Assembly (NCBI RefSeq): GCF_933509905.1
Contig: NZ_OW150024.1
Coordinates: 1,600,001-1,664,000 of the forward strand
Origin: Trichlorobacter ammonificans
GTDB taxonomy: Bacteria > Desulfobacterota > Desulfuromonadia > Geobacterales > Pseudopelobacteraceae
Length of the DNA: 64,000 nt
Reading direction: 5' to 3'
Shown: piece after piece, positions 27,069 to 38,518 of the stretch
Numbering within the stretch: position 1 is the first letter of the stretch
How the letters are laid out: each line of letters opens with the position of its first letter
Notes under the pieces: model-generated
Database searches by the model: none
Told to the model about the DNA's origin: nothing
The model's input: the letters and a program-made list of their open reading frames with translations, nothing else
Position numbers and translations under genes: made by a program

Positions 27069-28544
27069 ATGACCACCTATTCAAGAATCCTCCTGGCTGA
27101 AGACGAAAAGATTTCCGCGGATTACCTGAAGCAGGCGCTGGTCCAGATGGGATACGACATCGCCGGCGTGGTGCAGACCGGTGAGGCGGCGATCCAGGTG
27201 GCGCTTGAAGAGAAGCCGGATCTGATCCTGATGGATATCTCCCTGGGCGGAAAAATCGACGGCATCACCGCAGCCGCCACCATCCGGAGCCAGACCGACA
27301 TGCCGATCATCTACCTGACCGCCAACACCAGCGACAGCGTCTTCGACCAGGCCAAATGTACCGACCCCTACGCCTATCTCGTCAAACCGTACGAGCTGTA
27401 TCAGTTGAAGCACGCCATCGAACTGGCGCTCTTCAAGCACAGATTCGAGAAAAAACTGAAGGAAAGCGAAATCAAGTACCGCACCATTTTTGAGGCGAGC
27501 GACAACGCCATGCTGGTGATCGCTCCCGACGGCACCATCGTCATGGTCAACGAAGAGTTCGAACACATGACCGGCTGTCCGAAAACCGACGTTGAGCATC
27601 GCAAGCACTGGAGCGAGTATTTCAGCGAAGGCGAGCGGAACACCATCGAGGAGTACCTGCAGCAGGCCCTCACCGAAACGGGCAACATCCACCGGCACTT
27701 CGAGGCCGTGCTGACCGACAGATCGGGAAATTCGCGGATCGTCTACGTCAACATCAGGAAATTCCCCGGCACCACCACCTGCATCATCTCCATGAGCGAC
27801 ATTTCCGAGCTCAAGGCTGCGGAGCACGTGATCACCAGCCTCAACAACGAGCTCAACGATACGATCAAGGAGCTGAAACATGAGATCGTGCGCCGGGAGC
27901 GGGTGGAACGGCAGTTACGCCACCGGGCCAGCCACGACCCCCTGACCGGTCTGCCGAACCGGGTGTTGCTCTTCGACCGCCTGAAGCAGGGACTTGCCTT
28001 TGAAGCCCGCAACAACAAACTGCTGGCGGTCATGATCCTGGACCTGGACAATTTCAAGTCAATCAACGACACCATGGGCCACCTTTCGGGAGACCTGCTC
28101 CTGAAAAACGTGGCTCAGGAACTGCAGAAATGTATGCGGCAGTACGATACGGTGGGACGGATCGGCGGCGACGAGTTCGTGGTGGTGGTCAACGACGTCA
28201 ACTCGATCCAGGACATCATCACGTTTGCCGAAAAGATCAAGGCAGTCTTCCAGAAACCGTTCAACATCGTCGGTCAGCAGACCTACATCACCACCAGTAT
28301 CGGCGTGGCGGTGTACCCCCTGCACGGCTCCACCATCGAAACGCTGCTGAAAAAGGCCGACATGGCCATGTACGCGGCCAAGCGGGACGGCCGGAACACC
28401 TTCCGCTTCTTCTACGACGCCCTGGATGCCAAAACGGACGAACAGGCGGTCGTCAAGACCGGCCGGCGGGCGACCCACGGTATGGACCAGTTCTTCCGGC
28501 TGTTCGTGACGGACAAGGCCAATGCCACGTTGAAGGAACACTGA
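27069..28544 (+). CDS. response regulator diguanylate cyclase (REC-PAS-GGDEF)
   Basis: The 491-residue protein has a receiver domain (about 5-120; phospho-acceptor Asp in LILMDISLGG), a PAS domain (about 135-250; FEASDNAMLVIAPDG), a short helical linker and a GGDEF domain (about 295-465). The active-site motif GRIGGDEF is intact, and an inhibitory-site RxxD (RQYD) sits five residues before it, so the enzyme should make c-di-GMP and be feedback-inhibited. EAL is absent. The receiver closely resembles that of the hybrid kinase encoded at 31217-34060 (the TAxxSD and KxxxPYAYLxKP segments), so the two may belong to one pathway. A sigma-54 promoter lies upstream. Confidence 0.92.
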   Translation: MTTYSRILLAEDEKISADYLKQALVQMGYDIAGVVQTGEAAIQVALEEKPDLILMDISLGGKIDGITAAATIRSQTDMPIIYLTANTSDSVFDQAKCTDPYAYLVKPYELYQLKHAIELALFKHRFEKKLKESEIKYRTIFEASDNAMLVIAPDGTIVMVNEEFEHMTGCPKTDVEHRKHWSEYFSEGERNTIEEYLQQALTETGNIHRHFEAVLTDRSGNSRIVYVNIRKFPGTTTCIISMSDISELKAAEHVITSLNNELNDTIKELKHEIVRRERVERQLRHRASHDPLTGLPNRVLLFDRLKQGLAFEARNNKLLAVMILDLDNFKSINDTMGHLSGDLLLKNVAQELQKCMRQYDTVGRIGGDEFVVVVNDVNSIQDIITFAEKIKAVFQKPFNIVGQQTYITTSIGVAVYPLHGSTIETLLKKADMAMYAAKRDGRNTFRFFYDALDAKTDEQAVVKTGRRATHGMDQFFRLFVTDKANATLKEH

Positions 28545-28587
28545 CCGACGACCGCGGCGTACCGCGGCGCGGCCCGCGAGGTGCAGC

Positions 28588-29274
28588 ATGCGTTCCACGC
28601 CGAGCCATATCAAAATGCTCGAACATATTCCGCTTTTCTCCTGTCTGCTGGCCAACGAACGCAAAGGGCTGTGCCAGATCATCCTGGAGCGGAAATACCG
28701 CAAGGGCTCGGTCATCCTGATGGAGGACGACGCCCGCAACTACATGTACGTCATATTTTCCGGGAAAATCAAAGTGGTGCGGACCCACCCCGACGGCAGG
28801 GAGCAGATTCTGGTCATCCGCAAGAAGGGGGATTTTTTCGGTGAGATGACGCTGCTGGATGGAAAGAGTCAGCCCGCCACCATCGTGGCCATGGAGGACG
28901 CCACCGTGGGACTGATCTCGAAGACCGATTTCGAGCAGTACTTCATGAAGAATGTGAATGTGCTGAAGGAAATCATTACGTTGCTCTGCGAACGGTTGCG
29001 GGAATCCTGGATGATGCTGCGGGTCTTGAGCCTGAGCGACGCCGAAACCCGCCTGCGTGCCGTGCTGGCCTACCTGAGCTCCACCTACGGCGTCAAGGAC
29101 CAGCGGGGCCTGATCATCCCCTTCAAGATGACCCACAAGGATATTGCCGACTATACGGCACTGACCCGCGAAACCGTCAGCAGGTTGCTGTCACGGCTCA
29201 GCCAGGCCGGTGAGATTGAAATTCTGGACAACAAGCATCTGCTGCTCAAACCGTCCTTCGACCGTCCGCTGTAG
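28588..29274 (+). CDS. Crp/Fnr-family transcriptional regulator
   Basis: The 228-residue protein has an N-terminal cyclic-nucleotide-binding-type beta-roll (about residues 15-125; VILMEDDARNYMYVIFSGKIKV, GDFFGEMTLLDG) and a C-terminal winged helix (about 150-225; HKDIADYTALTRETVSRLLSRL is the recognition-helix region). The effector-binding loop does not carry the full cAMP set (no RPS-type arginine after GEM), and no Fnr-type cysteine cluster is present, so the ligand is unknown. It follows the diguanylate cyclase by 43 bp on the same strand, with GAGGTG in front, and is probably co-transcribed with it. Its target could be the EPS or cyclase promoters. Confidence 0.85.
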   Translation: MRSTPSHIKMLEHIPLFSCLLANERKGLCQIILERKYRKGSVILMEDDARNYMYVIFSGKIKVVRTHPDGREQILVIRKKGDFFGEMTLLDGKSQPATIVAMEDATVGLISKTDFEQYFMKNVNVLKEIITLLCERLRESWMMLRVLSLSDAETRLRAVLAYLSSTYGVKDQRGLIIPFKMTHKDIADYTALTRETVSRLLSRLSQAGEIEILDNKHLLLKPSFDRPL

Positions 29275-29288
29275 TCACGCCGCGGCGC

Positions 29289-31220
29289 TCAGACCTCGAT
29301 TTCGAACTCCGCGCCACCGTTGACATTCCGGGCGGTAAGTCGGCCGGCCATGTTCTGTTCGATGATCATCTTCGCCATGTACAGCCCCATGCCCCTTCCC
29401 TGGGACGGCTGCTTCGTCGTAAAGTAGGGATCGAAAATTTTCGGCAGGATGGCCGGATCAATGCCGCCGCCGTTATCCCATAGCGTCACCACCGTCTTGT
29501 CGCCGCACTGCCTGCAACGCAGCTCGATTCTCCCTTCCTCCGTTTCCCGCTCCGTGAGAATGTCGCGGGCATTGTTGAGCAGGGCGAGAACAACCTGGGC
29601 ATACTCGTTGGGATACCCGGTAACATTCCCCGCCCCTTCGTCGAAGACTTCCAGTACGATCCGGCGGTTCCGCAGGTTGGCCCGCACGATATCCACCGCC
29701 CGCTGCACAGCCTCGACCACCCTGAAGGAACGTTTCTCCGTGTCCGGCTTGAAGAAACGACCGAAATCGTTGATGGTCTGCGACATGGCCTGGATGATGC
29801 CCATGCACTGGGCCACCCGCTCCCGGAACTGATCTGGTTCCAGCGCCCCCTGGCTGTAGGCGAGGGAAGTGCTTTGCAGCACCAGGCCGATGTTGTTCAG
29901 CGGCTGCCGCCACTGGTGGGCGATACTGCTGACCATCTCCCCCATGGCGGCCAGGCGGTTCTGGCTTACCAGCAGGTGGTCCCGTTGCCGCAGCTCGTTG
30001 ATTGCCGTGTCGATCCGCTGCTCAAGGGAACGGTTGAGCTCCTCAAGCTGCTGCTGCTTGACGGCAAGTGCCTCTTCCGCATCGACACGCTCGGTTACGT
30101 CCAGCACCTGGGAGAGGATCGAGGACATGGTCCCCTGCCCGTCCCGCAGGATTGAGTTGTACCACTCGCAAACAATAACCCGGCCGTCTTTCGTATAATT
30201 GCGATTGGTAGTGTAGACATGTTTTGCAGTGGGGTCGGAAAGTTTCTCCATGGCGGACTTGACCAGGTCAATATCCGCATCGTGGATAATCTGCAGCTCC
30301 ATGATCGGTTTCCCGAGCATCTCCCCGGCATGCCAACCGAAAATTCGTTCTGCCTCGCCGGCCCAGCGGGTCACCACGAAGTTGGCATCCCATTCGATGG
30401 TGGCCATGGGAGAGGTGTCGATATAGGCGCTCAACCGCTGCTGGCTTTCCTGCAGCGCAAGCAATGCTGCTTTGTGCAGGGTGATATCCCGCGCCGTTGC
30501 GTAGCAGGTGCCGTCGCTGTCCCACACTCCCCGCCAGGAAAGCCAGCAGATTGAGCCGTCCCTGCGCCGGTAGCGGTTCTCGAAATTGCTGGTAACACCA
30601 CCGCCCTGACGGCGTCCGACTTCATCATCGGTCCTCAGCAGGTCTTCGGGGACAACAAATTCCGCGTAGCTATGGCCGATAATCTCCCGTTCGCCGTAGC
30701 CGAGCATCGCCAGTCCGGCGGGATTCATCTGCCTGAACCGGCCGTCCGGACCGGTGATGCACATCAGGTCGGATGAATTACTGAACAAGCGGTATGACAG
30801 GTCCCGTTCGGCATCCCGCACTCTGCGTTCGGTAATGTCGGTGACAACGGCAAAAATGAGCGGTTGCTCATGAAAAACCACCGGAGTGGGATGCACCTCG
30901 ACGGTGCGGACTGTTCCGTCGGCCTTGCGGTGCGGCAGAACGATGCAGTTCCTCGACTGCTGCTGCACCTGACACAAGAGGGTACGAATATCCTTCTCGG
31001 GCAGGCAACTGATCCGCTGAACGGCCATTCCCCGCAACTCCTCGCGGGAGTATCCGTAAAAGGCCACTGCCGCCTTGTTGGCATCCACGATCCTGCCGGC
31101 AAGGGGGTCGACGATCAGCATGATGTCGCAATGCTGGTCGAAAAGGAGGCTGAAACACTCTTCGCTGGCCCAGAGCGCCGCCACGGTCCGCGCCAGTTCG
31201 GCGTTGGTGTGTTCGCTCAC
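29289..31220 (-). CDS. cytoplasmic multi-PAS sensor histidine kinase
   Basis: The 643-residue kinase has no membrane segment. Three PAS domains are seen (about 18-130, 145-255 and 265-385), each with the [16 protein letters not shown] or [14 protein letters not shown]-type core. After a short coiled coil the phospho-acceptor region is [13 protein letters not shown], and the ATP-binding domain follows with the N box (ALLNNARD), WDNGGGID (G1) and [12 protein letters not shown] (G2). The start codon overlaps the stop of the hybrid kinase gene (ATGA), so the pair are translated together. The ligand is unknown. The end converges on the Crp/Fnr gene with a gap of only 14 bp. Confidence 0.9.
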   Translation of the reverse strand: MSEHTNAELARTVAALWASEECFSLLFDQHCDIMLIVDPLAGRIVDANKAAVAFYGYSREELRGMAVQRISCLPEKDIRTLLCQVQQQSRNCIVLPHRKADGTVRTVEVHPTPVVFHEQPLIFAVVTDITERRVRDAERDLSYRLFSNSSDLMCITGPDGRFRQMNPAGLAMLGYGEREIIGHSYAEFVVPEDLLRTDDEVGRRQGGGVTSNFENRYRRRDGSICWLSWRGVWDSDGTCYATARDITLHKAALLALQESQQRLSAYIDTSPMATIEWDANFVVTRWAGEAERIFGWHAGEMLGKPIMELQIIHDADIDLVKSAMEKLSDPTAKHVYTTNRNYTKDGRVIVCEWYNSILRDGQGTMSSILSQVLDVTERVDAEEALAVKQQQLEELNRSLEQRIDTAINELRQRDHLLVSQNRLAAMGEMVSSIAHQWRQPLNNIGLVLQSTSLAYSQGALEPDQFRERVAQCMGIIQAMSQTINDFGRFFKPDTEKRSFRVVEAVQRAVDIVRANLRNRRIVLEVFDEGAGNVTGYPNEYAQVVLALLNNARDILTERETEEGRIELRCRQCGDKTVVTLWDNGGGIDPAILPKIFDPYFTTKQPSQGRGMGLYMAKMIIEQNMAGRLTARNVNGGAEFEIEV

Positions 31221-34060
31221 AGAAGCCCCCGTGCGCGCATCTCGCTTACCTGTCGTCGCACCATCGGCAGTTCCAGTTCCAGCGAATCAACCAGCATCCT
31301 GATGGATTCGTACTGATTCTGCCCGGCATGCTCCCGGATATCGGCAAAAATTTTCGTCATGTTCCGCAGGCCGAGGTTTCTGCTCCCCCCCTGAAGAAAA
31401 TGGGCGGTTTCCGTCAGGCAGCGGTAGTTGCCCTCTTCAATTGCCGCATACAGATTGGGCAACCGCTCCTCCACATTCCGAAGAAACGGCTCCACAACAG
31501 TCCGCACCAGCTCTTTGTCCGTCTTGCGGAACAGGGTGATCAGCTTGTTCAGCCGCACCGCGTCAAAGACGCCGCTGTCACCCGTCACATCGTCGTCCTG
31601 CTGGAGACTCCCCGCACGGCCGGAGCAACGGAATACCCAGCGTTCGAGCATCTGCTGGATAGCTTCCATGCGGACCGGCTTGCTCAGGTAATCATCCATG
31701 CCGGCCTGAATGCACAGCTCCCGGTAGCCGTTCATCGCATTTGCGGTTAAGGCAACGATGACGGTATGCTTTCTGGTTCCCTCAAAACTGCGTATTTCGG
31801 CGGTAGCTTCAAAGCCGTTCATATCCGGCAGGTTGCAGTCCATGAGTATCAGATCGTAGCTGGTCTGACATGCCCGCCGGACCGTGTCGCGTCCACTGGA
31901 GACAACGTCGGCCGTACAACCGATGGCTTCGAGCATGGTTGCCGCCACCACCTGGCTGCCCGGATCGTCCTCCGCCACCAGGACCCGCAGGGAGCGGAGC
32001 GGCGGAAACGTGTCGGCCGCCTGCGGCACGACAGCCGGTTCCGGTGGATCGACGACGGCTGCAGAGCTGCCGGAGGGGCTGAGCATGACAACCGTCAACG
32101 CATCCAGGAGTCGCTGCATCCGTACCGGTTTTGCCAGAAACGCGGAAAACACCATGTGTGGAAAACCCTGGTTTCCCTCGAAAAACTGGATATTCTGCGA
32201 ATGGAGGATCAAGCGGGATGCACAGAGACCCGTATCCCGTTTGATCGTCTTGCCCAGCTCCACGCCATCGTCATCTCCCAGCACCTGGTCAATCAGTACA
32301 ATACTGAAGGGATCGCGGCACTGCATCGCCTCCTGCATCATCCGCAGGGCTTCCCCGGCGGAGGCGGCCTCGCTGCAACGCACCTTCCAGAAGGCAAGGT
32401 AGCCGGCCAGCAACCGGCGATTCTCCTTCTGATCGTCCACAATCAGCACGCGGGCGTTTGCCAGTTCCGCGGGGAGCTCAACCGCCGGACGCTCCGACCG
32501 CACGCGCGGCAGGGTGAACATGAACCAGAAGGTGGAGCCCTCACCCGGCGTACTGGTGACACCGATGCATCCCCCCATGATCTCGACGAGATTCTTGCTG
32601 ATGGCCAGACCGAGACCGGTACCCCCGCGCTTGCGGTTTGACGGTGCATCCACCTGGTAGAACCGCTGGAACAACTGGTGGAGGCTTTCCTCGGGAATGC
32701 CGATGCCGGTGTCCCGCACGCTGATCCTGAGCGAAACCGCCTGTTCCGTCACTGCAAGGCGTTCGACGTCCACCACGATGCGTCCGCTGTCGGTGAACTT
32801 GACTGCATTGCCCACCAGGTTCACCAGCACCTGCCTGATCCGTCCCGCATCCCCCACCAGCTGTGTCTGCAGGTCCGGCGGGCAGTTGACCATGAGTTCG
32901 ATCCGCTTGTCTGCCGCACGGGGGGCCAGCAGCTCCCCCACATCCTCGCAGACGCTGCGCAGGTCAAAGGGTGCCGGCTTCAATTCGATGCTTCCCGACT
33001 CGATCCTGGAAAAGTCCAGGATGTCGTTGACGATCTCGAGGAGACTGTTGGCCGAGTTCAGGATGCCACCCGCAAAGAAGCGCTGCTGTTCGTTCAGCTC
33101 CATCCTGCTCAAAAGGTCGGACATGCCGATGATGCTGTTCAGCGGCGTGCGAATCTCGTGACTCATGGTGGCCAGGAAGTCGCTTTTGGCCTGGTTGGCT
33201 GCTTCAGCCAGCGAGTGGGCGGCGATCAGTTCGTGTGACTGCTGCACGATCTGCTCCCGCGATTTTTCAAGTTCCTGAACGTACCGCCTGATCTTCTCCT
33301 CGGCATGAACCCGCTCGGTGATGTCCCGCACGATGGCGATCACCTCGTCGGGACCGTTCCCCACCGAGCGAAATTCCAGATGCTTGGTGCTGCCGTTCGC
33401 ACAGACCCTGAGGCAGACATGCTGGTACTCGTCCGAATCCAGCAAGTGCCGGAGCTGATCGTTGCTTTTCTGGGACACGGGGGCATTCAGCAGGTCCGCA
33501 ACGTTTCTGCCAACCATGTCGGCTGGCAGGAAATTGAACTCGTGGGTATGGGGGATGTTGCAGTCAAGGATGGTACCATCGCGGTGACAGCGCAGAATCA
33601 GGTCGGGAATCGCCATCAGCAGCGCCCGGTGCTTCTGCTCGCTCAGGCGCACCGAGTTTTCCATCCGCTTCAGGGCGCTCTCGTACGCATGCTTGCGCAG
33701 AGCCAGCTCGACGCAATGGCTCAACTGGCTGATATCGATCGGTTTCGACAGGTAGGCAAAGGCATTGGCATCCTTGGCCCGGTCAAAGGTGGCGTCATCG
33801 GTGCATGCCGTGAGAAAGACGATCGGCACATCGAGACGGGCGTTGATGGCAATGGCCGCCGCAATGCCGTCAACGCCGCCATTTAACGTCACATCCATCA
33901 GGATCAGGTCCGGCCGTACCGACCCCACACCGTCGATGGCTGCCCGGGCTGTCCCGACAACGGCAACGACATCGTAGCCAAGGGAGGAAAGCGAGGTGGC
34001 AAGGTACTCGGCGGCAACGGCATCATCCTCGACAACCATTATTTTCGAGCCTTCACTCAC
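31217..34060 (-). CDS. hybrid histidine kinase (REC-PAS-HisKA-HATPase-REC-REC-HPt)
   Basis: A 947-residue soluble phosphorelay protein. The N-terminal receiver (about 5-120) has its Asp in [10 protein letters not shown], and a PAS domain follows (about 140-260). The kinase core has [11 protein letters not shown] near residue 316, the N box [18 protein letters not shown] (G1) and [10 protein letters not shown] (G2). Two further receivers follow (Asp in [10 protein letters not shown] and [13 protein letters not shown]), then a C-terminal HPt domain with its histidine in [14 protein letters not shown]. The layout gives a full internal phosphorelay (H-D-H). Its first gene position and ATGA overlap suggest an operon with the PAS kinase at 29289. 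The output target is unknown. Confidence 0.93.
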   Translation of the reverse strand: MSEGSKIMVVEDDAVAAEYLATSLSSLGYDVVAVVGTARAAIDGVGSVRPDLILMDVTLNGGVDGIAAAIAINARLDVPIVFLTACTDDATFDRAKDANAFAYLSKPIDISQLSHCVELALRKHAYESALKRMENSVRLSEQKHRALLMAIPDLILRCHRDGTILDCNIPHTHEFNFLPADMVGRNVADLLNAPVSQKSNDQLRHLLDSDEYQHVCLRVCANGSTKHLEFRSVGNGPDEVIAIVRDITERVHAEEKIRRYVQELEKSREQIVQQSHELIAAHSLAEAANQAKSDFLATMSHEIRTPLNSIIGMSDLLSRMELNEQQRFFAGGILNSANSLLEIVNDILDFSRIESGSIELKPAPFDLRSVCEDVGELLAPRAADKRIELMVNCPPDLQTQLVGDAGRIRQVLVNLVGNAVKFTDSGRIVVDVERLAVTEQAVSLRISVRDTGIGIPEESLHQLFQRFYQVDAPSNRKRGGTGLGLAISKNLVEIMGGCIGVTSTPGEGSTFWFMFTLPRVRSERPAVELPAELANARVLIVDDQKENRRLLAGYLAFWKVRCSEAASAGEALRMMQEAMQCRDPFSIVLIDQVLGDDDGVELGKTIKRDTGLCASRLILHSQNIQFFEGNQGFPHMVFSAFLAKPVRMQRLLDALTVVMLSPSGSSAAVVDPPEPAVVPQAADTFPPLRSLRVLVAEDDPGSQVVAATMLEAIGCTADVVSSGRDTVRRACQTSYDLILMDCNLPDMNGFEATAEIRSFEGTRKHTVIVALTANAMNGYRELCIQAGMDDYLSKPVRMEAIQQMLERWVFRCSGRAGSLQQDDDVTGDSGVFDAVRLNKLITLFRKTDKELVRTVVEPFLRNVEERLPNLYAAIEEGNYRCLTETAHFLQGGSRNLGLRNMTKIFADIREHAGQNQYESIRMLVDSLELELPMVRRQVSEMRARGLL

Positions 34061-34088
34061 GCATCCGCTCCTCCTTCACATGTCCGAT

Positions 34089-34220
34089 GCCGCGTACCAT
34101 CGCTATTTTCAGCAATCAGCTCCCCCCTCCCAGCCTCCTCCCGCCGGGGGAAGGAGCGACATCCTGTATCCCTCCCCGGGAGGGGGGGGGAAAGGGAGGG
34201 GGAATTCGATGGTACACGGC
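34089..34220. repeat. inverted-repeat (MITE/REP-like) element or large terminator hairpin
   Basis: The gap between glmS and the hybrid kinase gene is almost filled by a 132-bp structure. The ends are GCCGCGTACCATCG and CGATGGTACACGGC, a 14-bp inverted repeat with one mismatch. Inside lies a G/C-tract pair (TCCCCCCTCCC near 34121 and AAAGGGAGGGGGA near 34191) around a CCCTCCCCGGGAGGG hairpin. It could terminate glmS transcription or be a dispersed palindromic element; both are inferences. Confidence 0.55.
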
Positions 34221-34221
34221 A

Positions 34222-36051
<1,830 letters not shown>

Positions 36052-36328
36052 GGTGATCTCCTCCGTTGCGCACGGCGCCGGGTGAAGCGCACCCGCCGCC
36101 GCAGCCGATGAGCTGCTCTTCTACGCACCGATTCATCACAACATGTGCCAAGCGAACGAAAAATTTTATTCAGTGATATCGGTACATTGCCTGTCACCGC
36201 CCAACAGGTGCCGGCAGCGCTTTACCGGGGCGGTGTAACATTCGCGGAGCATTACCGTGCTATCACCCTTATTTTACTTTAATTTTTACAATGTTAACAT
36301 TTTGCCGCCCTGTTAGCTTTTCGACGGC

Positions 36329-37756
36329 TCATTCCCCGGCCGCGGTGTTGTTCAGGCGCTTGCTCAGGGTCTGGCGGGCAATGCCGAGCAGCATGGCGGC
36401 GGAACGCTGGTTGCCGTTGGTCAATCCCATGGCGGTGCTAATCAGGTAGTCCTCCACCTCCCTGATGGTGGGAAACCTGCCGAAATGGGCGTACAGCGCC
36501 TCGCCCAGCTCCTTCTTGGGTAAAAGCGGCGTCAGATCCGGCGCCGGCAGTTCCGACCGCGTCAGTCCGACGAAGCAGTCCAGAGTCACCAGTCCGCCGT
36601 TGCTCCTGGCCACGGCATCGAACACCATGGCATGCAACTCCCGCACGTTGCCGTCGAAATTGTAGGTGGAAAGCAGCGCCGTTACCTCCCGCGACGCTTT
36701 CGGCTGCGGCTTCTTCAGGGCGCGGGCCGCCTTTTCAAGAAAGTGGTCCAGCAGCAGCGGAATATCCTCCCGCCGCTCGCTTAGGGGGGGAATATGAATA
36801 CGGTGGGAACAGAGGCGGTAATACAGATCTTTTCTGAATTTACCGGCAGGGATCTGGGTGGCTAAGTCATGGTTGGTGGCGACAATGATGCGGGCATCGG
36901 TCTTTTTCAGCAGATCGGAACCGGTGGGATAGAACTCCTTCTCCTGGATCAGGCGCAGCAGCTTGATCTGCGAGGTTTCGCTCAGGTCGCCGATCTCGTC
37001 GAGGAAGAGCGTCCCTCCCGCCGCGGCACTCACCAGCCCTTCCCGGTTCTGGTCCGCACCGGTGAAGGCCCCTTTCTTGTGACCGAAGAGGGTGTCCGAG
37101 AAGATGGTGTCGTCGAGCCCCGCGGCGTTGACCGTCACAAAAGCCCCTTTGCGGCCGGAAAGGCGGGCGATGGCCCGGGCAATCAGCTCCTTGCCCACCC
37201 CGGTCTGGCCGGTGATCAGCACCGGCTGGTCCGACGACGCCACCACTTCGACGTACTGGAAAATCGCCCGCATTTTCTTGCTGGAGGTAATGATCTCGTC
37301 GAAGGCATCGGGATGCTGCAGGCAGTCGTTGAGCAGGTAGTCCCGCAGGGTGGTGTTCTCGCGGCTCAGCTCGGTGAGCAGGAGCGCCCTCTGTACGCTG
37401 GAAAGCAGCCGTTCGATCTCCATCGGCTTGGTCAGGTAGTCGGCGGCGCCGGCCTTGATACAGTAGACGGCGGTGTCGACATCGTCCGCTGAAGTCATCA
37501 CGATCACGGGGATATGGGGATAGTCGCGGATCAGGAGGGGAAGCAGGTCGAGGCCGGTCAGATGCGGCATCATCAGGTCCAGGATAATCAGGGAAACCGG
37601 GGTGGTCTCCAGGAACGGCATGATCTTTCTGCTGTCGTTCAAGACCTGCACGTTGCCGATCCCTTCGGCCTGAAGGGCGGCGATGCTGATTTCGAGCACC
37701 ACCGGATCGTCGTCTACCAGCAGAATGGGGGGAAGCGAATTGAGTATCGAGTACAT
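36329..37756 (-). CDS. NtrC-family sigma-54-dependent response regulator
   Basis: About 475 residues: receiver (about 10-125; Asp in LIILDLMMPHL), AAA+ sigma-54 interaction domain (about 150-380; Walker A GQTGVGKE, GAFTGA loop intact, Walker B GGTLFLDEIGD) and a C-terminal Fis-type helix-turn-helix (GNQRSAAMLLGIARQTLSKRLNN). The start at 37756 is favoured by AGGAGG 8 nt upstream; a longer frame lacks such a site. XrtA EPS loci are commonly controlled by a sigma-54 regulator (PrsR), but this protein lacks distinguishing marks, so no symbol is given. The sigma-54-type sites in this window would be natural targets. Confidence 0.88.
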   Translation of the reverse strand: MYSILNSLPPILLVDDDPVVLEISIAALQAEGIGNVQVLNDSRKIMPFLETTPVSLIILDLMMPHLTGLDLLPLLIRDYPHIPVIVMTSADDVDTAVYCIKAGAADYLTKPMEIERLLSSVQRALLLTELSRENTTLRDYLLNDCLQHPDAFDEIITSSKKMRAIFQYVEVVASSDQPVLITGQTGVGKELIARAIARLSGRKGAFVTVNAAGLDDTIFSDTLFGHKKGAFTGADQNREGLVSAAAGGTLFLDEIGDLSETSQIKLLRLIQEKEFYPTGSDLLKKTDARIIVATNHDLATQIPAGKFRKDLYYRLCSHRIHIPPLSERREDIPLLLDHFLEKAARALKKPQPKASREVTALLSTYNFDGNVRELHAMVFDAVARSNGGLVTLDCFVGLTRSELPAPDLTPLLPKKELGEALYAHFGRFPTIREVEDYLISTAMGLTNGNQRSAAMLLGIARQTLSKRLNNTAAGE

Positions 37757-38108
37757 GCCTGGCGCCTCCTTCAGCAGTGTGGAGTATGGAACGCTTTCGG
37801 TGCATGTCAAGGGCACGGCCATAAAAGCCGCATAGTTCCTGCCAACCTCCCTTTTCGAAATCAGTATGGAAGTTTACGAGCTTTTACTACAAAAGCAACA
37901 GCGGAAATTTTTTTAACATTGCATTCCTTCGTGGCTCCCCCGGCCTTACCACCGCAGCCCTGTCCCCTGACCGCCACAAATCTAACAGCCCCATCTGCGC
38001 AAATTTAATACAAGCAACTGATAATATTAAAAATAACATTTGGCACGTTCCATGATGCAGTACCGGATTGTCATGCAGGACACTTCACGTATCACAAGGA
38101 GACCAGTT
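37757..38108. other. divergent control region upstream of the alanine-zipper lipoprotein
   Basis: No gene is supported in these 352 bases. The region is AT-richer than its surroundings, especially 37860-37920 and 38005-38040. It contains a 17-bp inverted repeat (GCTTTT-ACTAC-AAAAGC, 37880-37896) about 150 bp before the promoter-like element at 38041, in the range used by enhancer-binding proteins. The start of the NtrC-type regulator lies at the left end. Confidence 0.6.
38041..38056 (+). promoter_or_regulatory. promoter-like element TGGCACGTTCCATGAT
   Basis: An exact sigma-54 -24 half (TGGCAC) is followed at the right distance by ATGAT in place of TTGCW. The spacing to the lipoprotein start (68 bp from the first base to the ATG) is practically the same as for the matching element at 46941 (69 bp), which supports a promoter role. 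Confidence 0.5.
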
Positions 38109-38516
38109 ATGAAACGAACGGCTTGTGCGGTGTTGTCACTGGGGCTGCTGCTGTCCGGCTGTGCCACCGAGGAGTATGTGCGTCAGCAGACCTCCCCCTT
38201 GGCGGAACGGCTCGGGGCGCTTGAAACCAGGACTCTGACAATCGAGGGACGCCTCAATCAGCTTTCCGGCAGACCGGCGCTGACCACGGACGACCGGGCC
38301 TCCATCGACAGCGCCCGTGAGATGGCGCAAAAGGCGCTGGACCGAACCGACAGCTTGTCAGCCGACCTGAAGCAGATGGGAAGTGACGTGGCGCGGGCCG
38401 AGGCAGCCGCACGGCGGGCCGAGGCAGCCGCACGGCGGGCCGAAGCAGCTGCAGAAAAGGCCGGCAGAGCTGAAAAAGGTGCCCGCAAGGCATTCGAGCT
38501 GGAGCAGAAGAAGTAG
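38109..38516 (+). CDS. alanine-zipper outer-membrane lipoprotein (Lpp/OprI-like)
   Basis: The ATG at 38109, with AAGGAG 9 nt upstream, gives 135 residues. The signal ends in LLLSGC, a standard lipobox. The mature part is a heptad coiled coil, first mixed (LETRTLTIEGRLNQL), then alanine-rich (RAEAAAR repeats), and it ends in FELEQKK. The C-terminal lysine is the feature by which Braun-type lipoproteins are joined to peptidoglycan. The next gene, 2 bp on, encodes an L,D-transpeptidase, the enzyme class that makes that bond. The substrate pairing is inference; the coiled-coil lipoprotein assignment is well supported. Confidence 0.82.
   Translation: MKRTACAVLSLGLLLSGCATEEYVRQQTSPLAERLGALETRTLTIEGRLNQLSGRPALTTDDRASIDSAREMAQKALDRTDSLSADLKQMGSDVARAEAAARRAEAAARRAEAAAEKAGRAEKGARKAFELEQKK
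38394..38454 (+). repeat. 21-bp direct repeat (one coiled-coil heptad), about three copies
   Basis: The unit CGGGCCGAGGCAGCCGCACGG occurs exactly at 38394-38414 and 38415-38435, with a diverged third copy to 38454. It encodes RAEAAAR-type heptads of the alanine-zipper lipoprotein. A 21-bp unit adds exactly one heptad, so slippage would lengthen the coil without breaking its register. Confidence 0.85.
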
Positions 38517-38518
38517 TC

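Noticed and set aside
36052-36328. glmS leader examined for a ribozyme or riboswitch and a sigma-54 site
   Set aside because: No glmS ribozyme-like core was seen. CGGCACCTGTTGGGC on the minus strand has GG and GC at the right spacing but matches poorly otherwise and would leave a leader of about 150 nt.
37880-37896. GCTTTT-ACTAC-AAAAGC as the same activator site as 46767-46789
   Set aside because: Only the 5-bp centre length and the distance to the promoter-like element agree; the arm sequences differ, so a common binding protein is not supported.
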